Assembly: GCF_013694245.2 (NCBI RefSeq) | Contig: NZ_CP059322.2 | Coordinates: 3,851,001-3,915,000, forward strand | Direction: 5' to 3' | From: Micromonospora ferruginea | Lineage (GTDB): Bacteria; Actinomycetota; Actinomycetes; Mycobacteriales; Micromonosporaceae | Length of the DNA: 64,000 bases | Part shown: piece by piece, positions 1-6,769 of the stretch | Layout of the letters: the number at the start of each line of letters is the position of its first letter | Numbering within the stretch: position 1 is the first letter of the stretch | Made by a program: the position numbers and the translations under genes | The notes under the pieces: model-generated | Told to the model about the DNA's origin: nothing | What the model saw: the letters and a program-made list of their open reading frames with translations, nothing else | The model's database searches: none

Positions 1-535
1 CCAGCTTCACCGCGCCCTCGACGCTCGCCACCCGGGTGGCCAGCTCGCGGAGGGAACGGTCCGCCTCGGCCGCCTCCCGCACCGCCGGCTCGGCCAACCC
101 GGTCAACCGACCGGCCATCCCGGCGAGGGTGAGCGCGGCCCGGTCCAGCCGGGCCCACGGGTCGGCCGCGGCGGTGCCGCGCAGCGCGAGGCGGGAGCGG
201 ACCCGACGGACCTCGGCGAGGACACCCGGACCGACGGGCAGCCGCTCGACGGCGGCGACCAGCCGGGCACGGGAGCGGGCGGCAGCCTCGGCCGGGTCGA
301 GCGCCGGCGGGGCCGGCACGGCGGCGAGGGCCCGGTGGTCGGCCCAGCGCCAGACGGCGACCGCGATCGCGCTGCCCGCGGCGCCGGCCCAGGCCGCGTC
401 CGGCAGGCCCAGCCCGGCGTACGGGGTGAGCACCGCGGCGGCGCCGCCGAGCCCACCGGCCAGCACGCTCCAACGTCGGGCCGAACGCCGCAGCCTGCCC
501 AGCCGCCGGAAGTGTCGCGCTCGCTCGTCCGCCAT
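1..535 (-). CDS. PspM-like membrane protein of the Psp stress system (3' end beyond window)
   Basis: The frame is open from the ATG at 535 to the left edge, about 178 residues, with no stop, so the C-terminus lies outside the window. The N-terminus is basic (MADERARHFRRLGRLRR). Two hydrophobic, Gly/Ala-rich stretches follow at about residues 23-45 and 48-62, then a long Arg/Glu/Ala-rich helical region that could be cytoplasmic and coiled. It lies 15 bp downstream of pspA on the same strand. In mycobacteria the gene after clgR and pspA (Rv2743c) encodes PspM, a membrane partner of PspA. The assignment rests on position and topology; the sequence family is weakly conserved. The function inferred is membrane-stress sensing together with PspA. 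Confidence 0.65.
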   Translation of the reverse strand, partial: MADERARHFRRLGRLRRSARRWSVLAGGLGGAAAVLTPYAGLGLPDAAWAGAAGSAIAVAVWRWADHRALAAVPAPPALDPAEAAARSRARLVAAVERLPVGPGVLAEVRRVRSRLALRGTAAADPWARLDRAALTLAGMAGRLTGLAEPAVREAAEADRSLRELATRVASVEGAVKL

Positions 536-550
536 GGCTCTCCTCGTCCG

Positions 551-1405
551 TCAGCCGGTGGTGGTCTCCCCGGTGCCGCGCTCGCGGCTCATGCTGGCCC
601 GGATCTCGTCCAGTCGGGCGGCGGCCGCCGGGTCGGTCGACTGCTGCCCCACCGCGGGGCGCTCCTGCCGGCCGCCGAGCTGGTCGCCGGCCATGCTCGA
701 CCGGATCTGTTCCAGTCTGGCCGACCCGGCCGAGTCGAGCGTCGCCTTCTGGATTTCCAGCATCCGGCCCTCGACCGAGTTGCCGGCCAGCTCGGCCCGG
801 CCCATCGCGGTGGCGTAGCGGCGTTCGATCCGGTCGCGGACCTCGTCCAGCGACGGGGTGCTGGCCGGCGCGGTGAGCGACGACATCGACTCCAGCGAGC
901 GGGCCACGCTCTCCTGCATCTTGGCCTGCTCGAGCTGGCTGAGCAGCTTGGTGCGCTCGGCGAGCTTCTGCTGGAGGATCATCGAGTTGTTCTCGACCGC
1001 CTTGCGGGCCTGCGCGGCCGCGCCGAGGGCCTGGTCGTGCAGTGTCTTGAGGTCCTCCAGCGCCTGCTCGCCGGAGACGAGTTGGGTGGCGAGCATCTGG
1101 GCGGACTGCTCGTAGCGCCCGGCCTCGGTCTCGTCACCCTTCGCCCGGGCCTGGTCGGCCAGCGCGAGCGCCTGCCGCGCGTTGCCCTGGAGCTGCTCCA
1201 CCTCGGTGATCTGCCGGGACAGCTTCATCTCGAGCTGACGCTGGTTGCCGATCACCGCCGCCGCCTGCTGCACCAGCGCCTGGTGCTGCCGCTGCGCCTC
1301 CTCGACCGCCTGCTGGATCTGCACCTTCGGATCGGCGTGCTCGTCGATCTTCGCCCCGAAGAGCGCCATCAGGTACTTCCAACCCTTGACGAACGGGTTC
1401 GCCAT
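551..1405 (-). CDS. pspA: Phage shock protein A / IM30 family membrane-stress protein
   Basis: PspA/IM30 proteins are peripheral membrane proteins that polymerise on damaged or stressed membranes. The 284-residue product starts with a typical amphipathic N-terminal helix ([19 protein letters not shown]). Almost continuous coiled coil follows, rich in Gln, Glu and Ala, to about residue 220. The C-terminal tail is longer and more polar than in proteobacterial PspA, as in the mycobacterial 35-kDa antigen. A GAGG-type ribosome site precedes the ATG. It is the middle gene of clgR-pspA-pspM: clgR ends 126 bp upstream and pspM follows after 15 bp. The layout suggests ClgR controls the module. The identification is secure from the N-terminus, coiled coil and context. 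Confidence 0.93.
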   Translation of the reverse strand: MANPFVKGWKYLMALFGAKIDEHADPKVQIQQAVEEAQRQHQALVQQAAAVIGNQRQLEMKLSRQITEVEQLQGNARQALALADQARAKGDETEAGRYEQSAQMLATQLVSGEQALEDLKTLHDQALGAAAQARKAVENNSMILQQKLAERTKLLSQLEQAKMQESVARSLESMSSLTAPASTPSLDEVRDRIERRYATAMGRAELAGNSVEGRMLEIQKATLDSAGSARLEQIRSSMAGDQLGGRQERPAVGQQSTDPAAAARLDEIRASMSRERGTGETTTG

Positions 1406-1500
1406 CTCCGCCTCGTCCCCTCAGTAGCGTCGCGCCTACATCGTCCCAGTCGGACGCCACTCCGGCACCCGTACGACCCTGATCAACACTACGACGCGAG

Positions 1501-1511
1501 CGCCACTGGCG
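1501..1511. promoter_or_regulatory. Possible ClgR operator between clgR and pspA
   Basis: The 11 bases CGCCACTGGCG form a CGC-N5-GCG inverted repeat, the core of the ClgR recognition sequence described in Streptomyces and Corynebacterium. It lies about 95 bp upstream of the pspA start and just past the clgR stop. Such a short site can arise by chance at this GC content, so the call is tentative. Confidence 0.35.
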
Positions 1512-1531
1512 ACCATGCGCGAGCCGACGGG

Positions 1532-1981
1532 TCAGGCGGCGCAGACCACGTCCCGCTCGGCGGGGCGCACCCGGGTGCTGCGCAGCGTCGCCTTGAGCGG
1601 CGAGTCCTGCCGGACCTGGACGGCCACCGCGCCGTCGGAGGTGACCTGCCGGACCCCCCGGTTGGTCGCCTTGCGCACGGCGGGCGGAGCCACCGGCGTC
1701 GACTCGACCGGCTCGTCGACCACCGGCACCAGCACGCCCGGCATCTGCTCGGCCAGGGCGACCGTGTCGCTCACCTCGCGCAGCAGCTCGGACAGGCGGG
1801 CGCCGAGCGCGTCGCAGATCGCCGCCAGCAGCTCGCTGGACGGCTCCTTCTGACCGCGCTCGATCTCGGAGAGGTAGCCGAGGCTGACGTTGGCGGCGGA
1901 CGAGACCTCGCGGAGGGTGCGGTGCTGCCCCTGCCGGCGCGCCCGCAGTGCGTCACCGATCACCCGGCGTAGCAGGACCAT
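1532..1981 (-). CDS. clgR: ClgR-type helix-turn-helix transcriptional activator
   Basis: ClgR is an XRE-family activator of clp protease and stress genes in actinobacteria. The 149-residue protein has an HTH_3 domain at about residues 8-65, including [20 protein letters not shown] and the conserved segment [19 protein letters not shown] variable, Pro/Val-rich C-terminal half follows. It ends in Cys-Ala-Ala. In Streptomyces, terminal Ala-Ala residues mark ClgR for ClpP1P2 degradation, and this end fits that. It heads the clgR-pspA-pspM module and lies 166 bp downstream of pncC. In M. tuberculosis the homologue Rv2745c has the same neighbours (pgsA3, pspA). The symbol rests on that synteny plus the HTH sequence. 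Confidence 0.88.
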   Translation of the reverse strand: MVLLRRVIGDALRARRQGQHRTLREVSSAANVSLGYLSEIERGQKEPSSELLAAICDALGARLSELLREVSDTVALAEQMPGVLVPVVDEPVESTPVAPPAVRKATNRGVRQVTSDGAVAVQVRQDSPLKATLRSTRVRPAERDVVCAA

Positions 1982-2147
1982 CGCACCTCCCCCTGAAACG
2001 GGTCACCATGCCCGACCGAGAGCGCCGGAGCCTTCCCGCAACCGTACCCGTTGACCGCCACGACGACATCCCACCCCGCCTGTCCAATCCCGCCGAACCG
2101 GCCGCCGCCACGCGCCCGCGGTCGGGCGTGTCGACGCCGGGCGGCGG

Positions 2148-2696
2148 TCATCGCCGGCCGGTGCCCGCCGGGTCGGCGGGCGACGCGTCGTGGGCCGCCT
2201 GGATCCGCTCGGCGAGCAGGCGCAGCGCCTCGGTCACCGCGGCGGTGCGGATGCGGTCGCGACCGCCGTCGAGGTCGAGCCGGCGCACCTCGGCGCCGGC
2301 CGGGCCGGCGACCGCCACGTAGACCAGCCCCACCGGCTTGCCGTCCTGCGGTTCCGGGCCGGCCACCCCGGTGGTGGCCAGCCCCCAGTCCGCGCCGCAG
2401 CGCCGCCGCCCGCCCTCGGCGAGCGCGACCGCCACGTCCGGGTCCACCGGGCCGCGCGCGGCCAGCAGGTTCTCGGGTACGCCGGCCAGCGTGGCCTTGA
2501 GTTCGGTGGCGTAGACCACGAACCCGCCCCGGTAGATCGAGCTGACGCCGGCGATCTCCACGACCGCGGCGGCGAGCAGGCCACCGGTCAGCGACTCGAC
2601 CGTGGCCAGCGTCTCGCCGCGGTCGTGCAGGCGGTGCACCACGGAGGCCGCCGGGCTGCCGGCGGGCCGCTGGTGTCTCGCGTCGGTGTCCTCCAT
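2148..2696 (-). CDS. pncC: Nicotinamide-nucleotide amidohydrolase PncC (CinA C-terminal domain)
   Basis: PncC deamidates nicotinamide mononucleotide to nicotinate mononucleotide in NAD recycling; the domain is also the C-terminal half of CinA. The 182-residue protein shows the family core: TVESLTGGLLAAAVVEIAG near residues 32-50, YRGGFVVYATELKATLAGV, and the strongly conserved ATTGVAGPEPQDGKPVG loop near residues 107-123. The first 20 residues are poorly conserved, so the true start could be slightly downstream. It is a stand-alone domain with no N-terminal MoCF part. It sits 50 bp downstream of pgsA on the same strand, an arrangement common in actinobacteria and Firmicutes (pgsA-cinA). Co-transcription from rimO through pncC is inferred from the spacing. 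Confidence 0.92.
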   Translation of the reverse strand: MEDTDARHQRPAGSPAASVVHRLHDRGETLATVESLTGGLLAAAVVEIAGVSSIYRGGFVVYATELKATLAGVPENLLAARGPVDPDVAVALAEGGRRRCGADWGLATTGVAGPEPQDGKPVGLVYVAVAGPAGAEVRRLDLDGGRDRIRTAAVTEALRLLAERIQAAHDASPADPAGTGRR

Positions 2697-2746
2697 GACC
2701 GCCCCTTCTTCCCGCGTCGCGCCGGCTTACCCGCCGGCTGACCGGA

Positions 2747-3379
2747 TCAACGCGCGGGACGGCGCAGCCGCAGCGCCTGGGCCACGTAGTCGAAGCCGGT
2801 GGCCACGGTGACCAGCACGGCGGCCCCCATGATCCAGGGGCCGACCGGGGCCAGCGCGGCCGGCATCGGCCAGAGGTACCAGGTGATCGCCAGGATCTGC
2901 AGCGCCGTCTTGATCTTGCCGCCCCGGCTGGCCGCGATCACCCCGTGCCGGATCACCCAGAAGCGCAGCGCGGTGATGCCCAGCTCCCGGGCCAGGATCA
3001 CCACGGTCACCCACCAGGGCAGCCGGTCGTACCAGGAGAGCAGCACCAGCGCGGCGCCGGTGAGCGCCTTGTCGGCGATCGGGTCGGCGACCTTGCCCAG
3101 CGAGGTGACCAGCTCGAACCGGCGGGCGATCCACCCGTCGACCAGGTCGGTGGCGGAGGCCACCACGAAGATCAGGCAGGCCGCCATCCGCCAGCCGGCG
3201 TGGCTCATCCCGGACGCGACCACGGTCACCGCGAACACCGGCACCAGCACCAGCCGCGCCGCGGTCAGCAGGTTCGCCGCGTTGAGCAGCGGCACGGGGG
3301 CCGCCACCGTCGACTCCGCCCCGGTCATGTCCGGCATCGCCCCACGTGGCTTCCCCGCTCCGTCCGGGCCCGCCGTCAC
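2747..3379 (-). CDS. pgsA: CDP-diacylglycerol-glycerol-3-phosphate 3-phosphatidyltransferase
   Basis: PgsA makes phosphatidylglycerol phosphate from CDP-diacylglycerol and glycerol 3-phosphate at the inner membrane, the committed step to phosphatidylglycerol and cardiolipin. The 210-residue protein carries the complete CDP-alcohol phosphatidyltransferase motif D-x2-DG-x2-AR-x8-G-x3-D-x3-D, seen as [10 protein letters not shown], then [10 protein letters not shown], near residues 80-105. Several transmembrane helices surround it. The start codon is GTG and overlaps the rimO stop as GTGA, which points to translational coupling with rimO. Actinobacteria have several pgsA paralogues (also phosphatidylinositol phosphate synthase and cardiolipin synthase). 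Position next to rimO and clgR corresponds to pgsA3 of M. tuberculosis, so the exact acceptor alcohol is a family-based inference. Confidence 0.9.
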   Translation of the reverse strand: MTAGPDGAGKPRGAMPDMTGAESTVAAPVPLLNAANLLTAARLVLVPVFAVTVVASGMSHAGWRMAACLIFVVASATDLVDGWIARRFELVTSLGKVADPIADKALTGAALVLLSWYDRLPWWVTVVILARELGITALRFWVIRHGVIAASRGGKIKTALQILAITWYLWPMPAALAPVGPWIMGAAVLVTVATGFDYVAQALRLRRPAR

Positions 3380-4860
3380 CGTGTCGCGCCGGGCGCCGCC
3401 GAGATCATCTCATCCGGCACGGCGACCAGGTCGACACCCTCGGTGGCCGTGACCCGGGCCCGGACCAGGTCGCCCGGGCGCAGCGCGGCCAGGTCGACCC
3501 CGCCGCCGTCCGGCGCGACAAGCGTGGTCGAGCCGTCGACCTCGGGCGCCTGGTGGGCGGCCCGGCCCTCGACCACCCCGTCGGCGACCGAGTCCACCAG
3601 CACCTCCACGGTCGAGCCGAGCCGGTCCTCGGCCCGCTGCGAGCACAGCTCGTCGGCGAGCGCGTTGAGCCTGTCGTAGCGCCGCTTGACCGTGCCGGCG
3701 GAGATCTTGCCGGGCAGCCCGGCGGCCTCGGTGCCGTCCTCGTCGCTGTAGTCGAACATGCCGATCGCGTCCAGCCGCGCCTCGGTCAGGAACCGGACCA
3801 GCTCGGCCACGTCCTGCTTCGTCTCGCCGGGGAAGCCGACGATGAAGTTGCTCCGGGCCCCCGCCTCCGGCGCCAGTGCGCGGGCCGAGGCCAGCAGCTC
3901 CAGGAACCGGTCGGTGGAGCCGAAGCGGCGCATCCGGCGCAGCACCGGCTCGCTGGAGTGCTGGAACGACAGGTCGAAGTAGGCGGCCACGCCGGGCGTG
4001 GTGGCGATCACCTCGACCAGGCCGGGCCGGGTCTCGGCGGGCTGGAGGTAGCTGGCCCGCACCCGGACGATCCCGTCGATGGCGGCGAGCTGCGGCAGCA
4101 GCTTCTCCAGCGCACGCGGGTCGCCCAGGTCCTTGCCGTAGGAGGTGGAGTTCTCGCTGACCAGCACCAGCTCGCGGACGCCGGTCTTGGCCAGCCACTC
4201 CGCCTCGGCGAGCAGCTCGTCCGGGGTACGCGAGACGAACGCCCCACGGAACGCCGGGATGGCGCAGAACGCGCACCGCCGGTCGCAGCCGCTGGCCAGC
4301 TTCAGCGAGGCCACCGGGCCGGTGTCCAGCCGGTGTCGCAGCACCTGCCGCAGGTGCGCCGGGGTGTGCGCGTCGGTCTCCGGCGCGACCCGGGTCGGGG
4401 TGCCGTGGCCGGGCAGCGACACCGCCGCCTCGCGGCGCTTCACCGGGGTCAGCGGGAGCAGTTCACGCCGGTCGCGTGGGGTGTGCGCGTCGATCGCCTC
4501 GCCGGCCACCACCGCATCGAGGCGGGCCGCGATGTCCGGGTAGTCGTCGAAGCTCAGCACCGCCTGCGCCTCGGGGAGACTGTCGGCCAGCTCACGCCCG
4601 TACCGCTCGGCCATGCAGCCGGCGGCGACCACCTTGGCGCCGGTGTCGGCGGCGGCCAGCAGCGTCTGGATCGAGTCCTGCTTGGCCTTCTCCACGAAAC
4701 CGCAGGTGTTCACCACCACCACGTCGGCGCCCTCGCCGTCGGTGGTCACCTGCCAACCGTCGGCGTGCAGCCGGGCGGCCAACTCCTCCGAGTCGACCTC
4801 GTTGCGGGCGCAGCCCAGGGTCAGCAGGGCGACCCGGCGGGAGGAAGTATCAGACACCAT
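3376..4860 (-). CDS. rimO: Ribosomal protein S12 methylthiotransferase RimO
   Basis: RimO is a radical-SAM enzyme that adds a methylthio group to the conserved aspartate of ribosomal protein S12, using two 4Fe-4S clusters. The 494-residue product has the N-terminal UPF0004 domain with its three cluster cysteines in [20 protein letters not shown] and [10 protein letters not shown]. The radical-SAM CxxxCxxC motif is in [13 protein letters not shown] near residue 190. A C-terminal TRAM-like beta domain closes the protein. The N-terminal LGCxRN signature distinguishes it from MiaB. A poorly conserved linker at about residues 130-180 is longer than usual. It is the first gene of a probable rimO-pgsA-pncC operon and overlaps pgsA by 4 bases. 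Confidence 0.96.
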   Translation of the reverse strand: MVSDTSSRRVALLTLGCARNEVDSEELAARLHADGWQVTTDGEGADVVVVNTCGFVEKAKQDSIQTLLAAADTGAKVVAAGCMAERYGRELADSLPEAQAVLSFDDYPDIAARLDAVVAGEAIDAHTPRDRRELLPLTPVKRREAAVSLPGHGTPTRVAPETDAHTPAHLRQVLRHRLDTGPVASLKLASGCDRRCAFCAIPAFRGAFVSRTPDELLAEAEWLAKTGVRELVLVSENSTSYGKDLGDPRALEKLLPQLAAIDGIVRVRASYLQPAETRPGLVEVIATTPGVAAYFDLSFQHSSEPVLRRMRRFGSTDRFLELLASARALAPEAGARSNFIVGFPGETKQDVAELVRFLTEARLDAIGMFDYSDEDGTEAAGLPGKISAGTVKRRYDRLNALADELCSQRAEDRLGSTVEVLVDSVADGVVEGRAAHQAPEVDGSTTLVAPDGGGVDLAALRPGDLVRARVTATEGVDLVAVPDEMISAAPGATR

Positions 4861-4870
4861 CCGAGGGTAC

Positions 4871-4928
4871 AGGTGTAAGGAAGGGCCCCTGCTTAACGCC
4901 TGCGGTAGAGAAGGTGCCCCCGCTCACC
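4871..4928. repeat. Degenerate palindromic element, family 1 (GTAAGG...GGGCCCC...TTAAC)
   Basis: The left arm contains GTGTAAGGAAGGGCCCCT followed by CTTAACGCC. The right arm (AGAAGGTGCCCCCGCTCACC) is a decayed complement. The left arm closely matches the elements at 25008 and, inverted, at 30309. It fills the short gap between rimO and the ornithine cyclodeaminase-like gene, and its right edge overlaps that gene's stop codon at 4924-4926. It may act as a 3' stabiliser or weak terminator. Confidence 0.7.
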
Positions 4929-5847
4929 GCGCCGGGGTGAGCGCGCGCGCCAGGCGGTCCAGCAGGAACACCTCGGTGCCCGCCAGGCCGGTGGAGCAGA
5001 ACACCGAGATCTGGTCCGCGCCGGTCCGACCGGGGACCGCGCCGGCCAGCACCGCGCCCAGGTCGCGCAGCCGCCCGGCGTACGGCTCGACGGCGGCGAG
5101 CATCGGCGGCGCGTACGCGGCGGCCTGCCCCGGCGAGTCGGTGACCAGCAGGTCGGCGGCGTCGAGCAGGTCGGTGCCGAACTCGTGCCGGTCGACCTGC
5201 TTGAAGCCGACGGTGTTGACGTGCGTGCCCGGGGCCAGGTCGGCGGCGGCCAGCACCGGGGCGGTGCTGGTGGTGGCGAGCACCACGAGATCCCGGTCAC
5301 GCACCGCGGCGGCGGCCGAGCCGACGGCGCGGGCCGGCACGCCCAGCTCGGCCCGGACCCGGGCGGCGAACGCCTCCCGCCGGGCGGCCGAACGGCTGTG
5401 CACGGTCACCTCGCGCAGCGGCCGGACCGCCGCCGCGGCCCAGACCTGGGTCCACGCCTGCCGGCCGGAACCCACCACGCCGAGCGTGGCGGCGTCCGGA
5501 CGGGCCAGCGCGTCCACGGCCACGCCGCCCAGTCCCCCGGTACGCCGCGAGCCCAGCTCCTCGCCGACCGCGATGGCGCGTACCGCGCCGGTGGTGGCGT
5601 CGTGCAGCACGACCAGTTGCCCGCTCTCCGGGTGCCCGAACGTGTCGTACGAGCGGAAGCCGTACCACTCGCCGGTGAGGTGGCCGGCGGTGAGCACCAT
5701 CCGCCCGCCGCCGAGCGGGGCGGACGCCCGGGGCGGGGCGATCAGCCGCCCCTGGTGCGCGGCGAGCAGCGCGTCCCGCATGGCGGCGACGGTGAGCGGG
5801 GCGTCCACGGCCGCCGCGACGTCCTCGTCGGAGAAGAGCACGGTCAT
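4924..5847 (-). CDS. Ornithine cyclodeaminase / mu-crystallin family protein
   Basis: Members of this family are NAD(P)-dependent cyclodeaminases or imine reductases acting on amino acids; the substrate here is not clear. From the ATG at 5847 the product has 307 residues. It has a Rossmann core with LGVVGSGRQAWTQ as the dinucleotide-binding loop near residues 125-137. Other features are the family segments VLTAGHLTGEWYGFRSYDTF and FCSTGLAGTEVFLLDRLA near the C-terminus. Two upstream in-frame starts exist (ATG at 5889, GTG at 5904). The 5847 start was chosen because family members begin close to the residues equivalent to FSDEDV. It is divergent from the guanidine-riboswitch SMR gene and separated from rimO by a palindromic repeat, so it is probably an independent transcription unit. 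Confidence 0.85.
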   Translation of the reverse strand: MTVLFSDEDVAAAVDAPLTVAAMRDALLAAHQGRLIAPPRASAPLGGGRMVLTAGHLTGEWYGFRSYDTFGHPESGQLVVLHDATTGAVRAIAVGEELGSRRTGGLGGVAVDALARPDAATLGVVGSGRQAWTQVWAAAAVRPLREVTVHSRSAARREAFAARVRAELGVPARAVGSAAAAVRDRDLVVLATTSTAPVLAAADLAPGTHVNTVGFKQVDRHEFGTDLLDAADLLVTDSPGQAAAYAPPMLAAVEPYAGRLRDLGAVLAGAVPGRTGADQISVFCSTGLAGTEVFLLDRLARALTPAR

Positions 5848-5961
5848 GACCCCATCGTGCAACCTGAAGTTCACGTCAACTCCAGCCATGGTGGGCTTTC
5901 TCACCCCGCCCCCGGTTCCGCCCGCCCGGTGCTAGCGTCGGGCACGACGGCCCGCGGCCGT

Positions 5962-6004
5962 CCCGGACGAGTGGTGGGCGTACCCGGTCAGGCACGACGC
6001 CCCG
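5962..6004 (+). promoter_or_regulatory. Guanidine-III (ykkC-III) riboswitch
   Basis: The segment CCGGACGAG, then GGGCGTACCCGGTCAGG, then ACGACGCCCC closely follows the actinobacterial guanidine-III aptamer as I recall it from Thermobifida. CCGG at 5963-5966 can pair with CCGG at 5984-5987, and GGGCGT at 5976-5981 with ACGCCC at 5997-6002, giving the expected H-type pseudoknot. It ends about 60 nt before the start of an SMR exporter gene, the standard target of this class. It should switch the exporter on when free guanidine is bound, probably by freeing the ribosome site. Confidence 0.88.
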
Positions 6005-6062
6005 CGGAAACGACCACCGCCCGGTGCGACCCGCCGGGCCCGCCCGTCAGAGGTGAATCGTC

Positions 6063-6377
6063 ATGGCCTGGATCGTGCTGGTGCTCTCCGGACTGCTGGA
6101 AACCGCGTGGGCGATCGCCCTGGACCGCAGCGCCGGCTTCACCCGCCCCCTCCCCTCCGCCGTCTTCGGCGTCACCCTGGTCGGCAGCATGGCCGGCCTG
6201 GCGTACGCGCTGCGCGACATCCCGGTCGGCACCGGCTACGCGGTGTGGGTCGGGATCGGCGCGGTGGGCACCGCGCTGGTCGGCATGCTCGCCCTGGGCG
6301 AGCCGGCGAACCTGCCCCGGATCGCCTGCCTGCTGCTGGTGGTGGCCGGTGTGGTGGGCCTGAAGGTCTTCCACTGA
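6063..6377 (+). CDS. Small multidrug resistance family exporter, probable guanidinium exporter (Gdx/SugE type)
   Basis: The 104-residue protein has four predicted membrane helices and fits the SMR family in length. The essential helix-1 glutamate lies in SGLLETAWAIALDRSAGFT (Glu13 region). The GLAYALRDIPVGTGYAVWVG segment is the SMR signature for helices 2-3. Gdx/SugE proteins exchange guanidinium for protons and work as antiparallel dimers in the inner membrane. The upstream guanidine-III riboswitch strongly supports guanidinium as substrate over broad drug export. The ATG at 6063 follows AGAGGTGAATCGTC, with AGAGGTG as ribosome site. It is followed 86 bp later by a small membrane protein gene on the same strand. 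Confidence 0.93.
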   Translation: MAWIVLVLSGLLETAWAIALDRSAGFTRPLPSAVFGVTLVGSMAGLAYALRDIPVGTGYAVWVGIGAVGTALVGMLALGEPANLPRIACLLLVVAGVVGLKVFH

Positions 6378-6463
6378 TCGATGCCCCATCCGGTTTGGAC
6401 GGTGTGCCGACCGGGGTAGGTGATCCGCAGCTCACCGAGAGAGATCACCCCACGGAGGAACCC

Positions 6464-6703
6464 ATGGCCGACGTCCACGCCACCGCCCGCCCGCGCAGCA
6501 ACGCCGCCCGGATCTGCACCATCATCGGGTTCGTCTTCGCGGCCATCGCCATCTTCGTGCCGTTCCTCGGCCTGGTCGGCCTGATCCTCGGCATCGTCGG
6601 CGCGGTGCTCGGCGACAAGCCGCTCGGCTGGTACGCCGCCGCGGCCAGCGTCGCCGGCGCCGTCCTCGGCTACCTCCTCGCCGTCGCGATCCTGAACGGC
6701 TGA
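6464..6703 (+). CDS. Small two-helix membrane protein of unknown function
   Basis: This 79-residue protein begins at an ATG preceded by an excellent GGAGGAA ribosome site (6454-6460). It has a short polar N-terminus (MADVHATARPRSNAARIC) and two strongly hydrophobic segments: IIGFVFAAIAIFVPFLGLVG and, near the C-terminus, AASVAGAVLGYLLAVAIL. The Gly-rich loop between them resembles DUF4190-type small membrane proteins of actinobacteria, but no function can be assigned. It lies 86 bp after the SMR gene and immediately before a strong bidirectional terminator. It could be co-transcribed with the exporter. Confidence 0.75.
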   Translation: MADVHATARPRSNAARICTIIGFVFAAIAIFVPFLGLVGLILGIVGAVLGDKPLGWYAAAASVAGAVLGYLLAVAILNG

Positions 6704-6720
6704 CGCGCACCGCCAGCACG

Positions 6721-6756
6721 ACGGGGGGCCCGCCGGATCACCGGCGGGCCCCCCGT
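6721..6756. terminator. Perfect 16-bp stem terminator between convergent genes
   Basis: ACGGGGGGCCCGCCGG and its exact complement are separated by a 4-base ATCA loop. The hairpin lies between the end of the small membrane protein gene (+) and the end of ftsK (-), so it can end transcription from both sides. There is no long T tract, as is usual in actinomycetes. Confidence 0.85.
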
Positions 6757-6769
6757 CACGTGCGCCGGG

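Noticed and set aside
335..1972. Long plus-strand open frame of about 545 codons
   Set aside because: It runs antisense to pspA and clgR, has strongly biased Arg/Gly/His composition and no ribosome site; it is a high-GC shadow frame.
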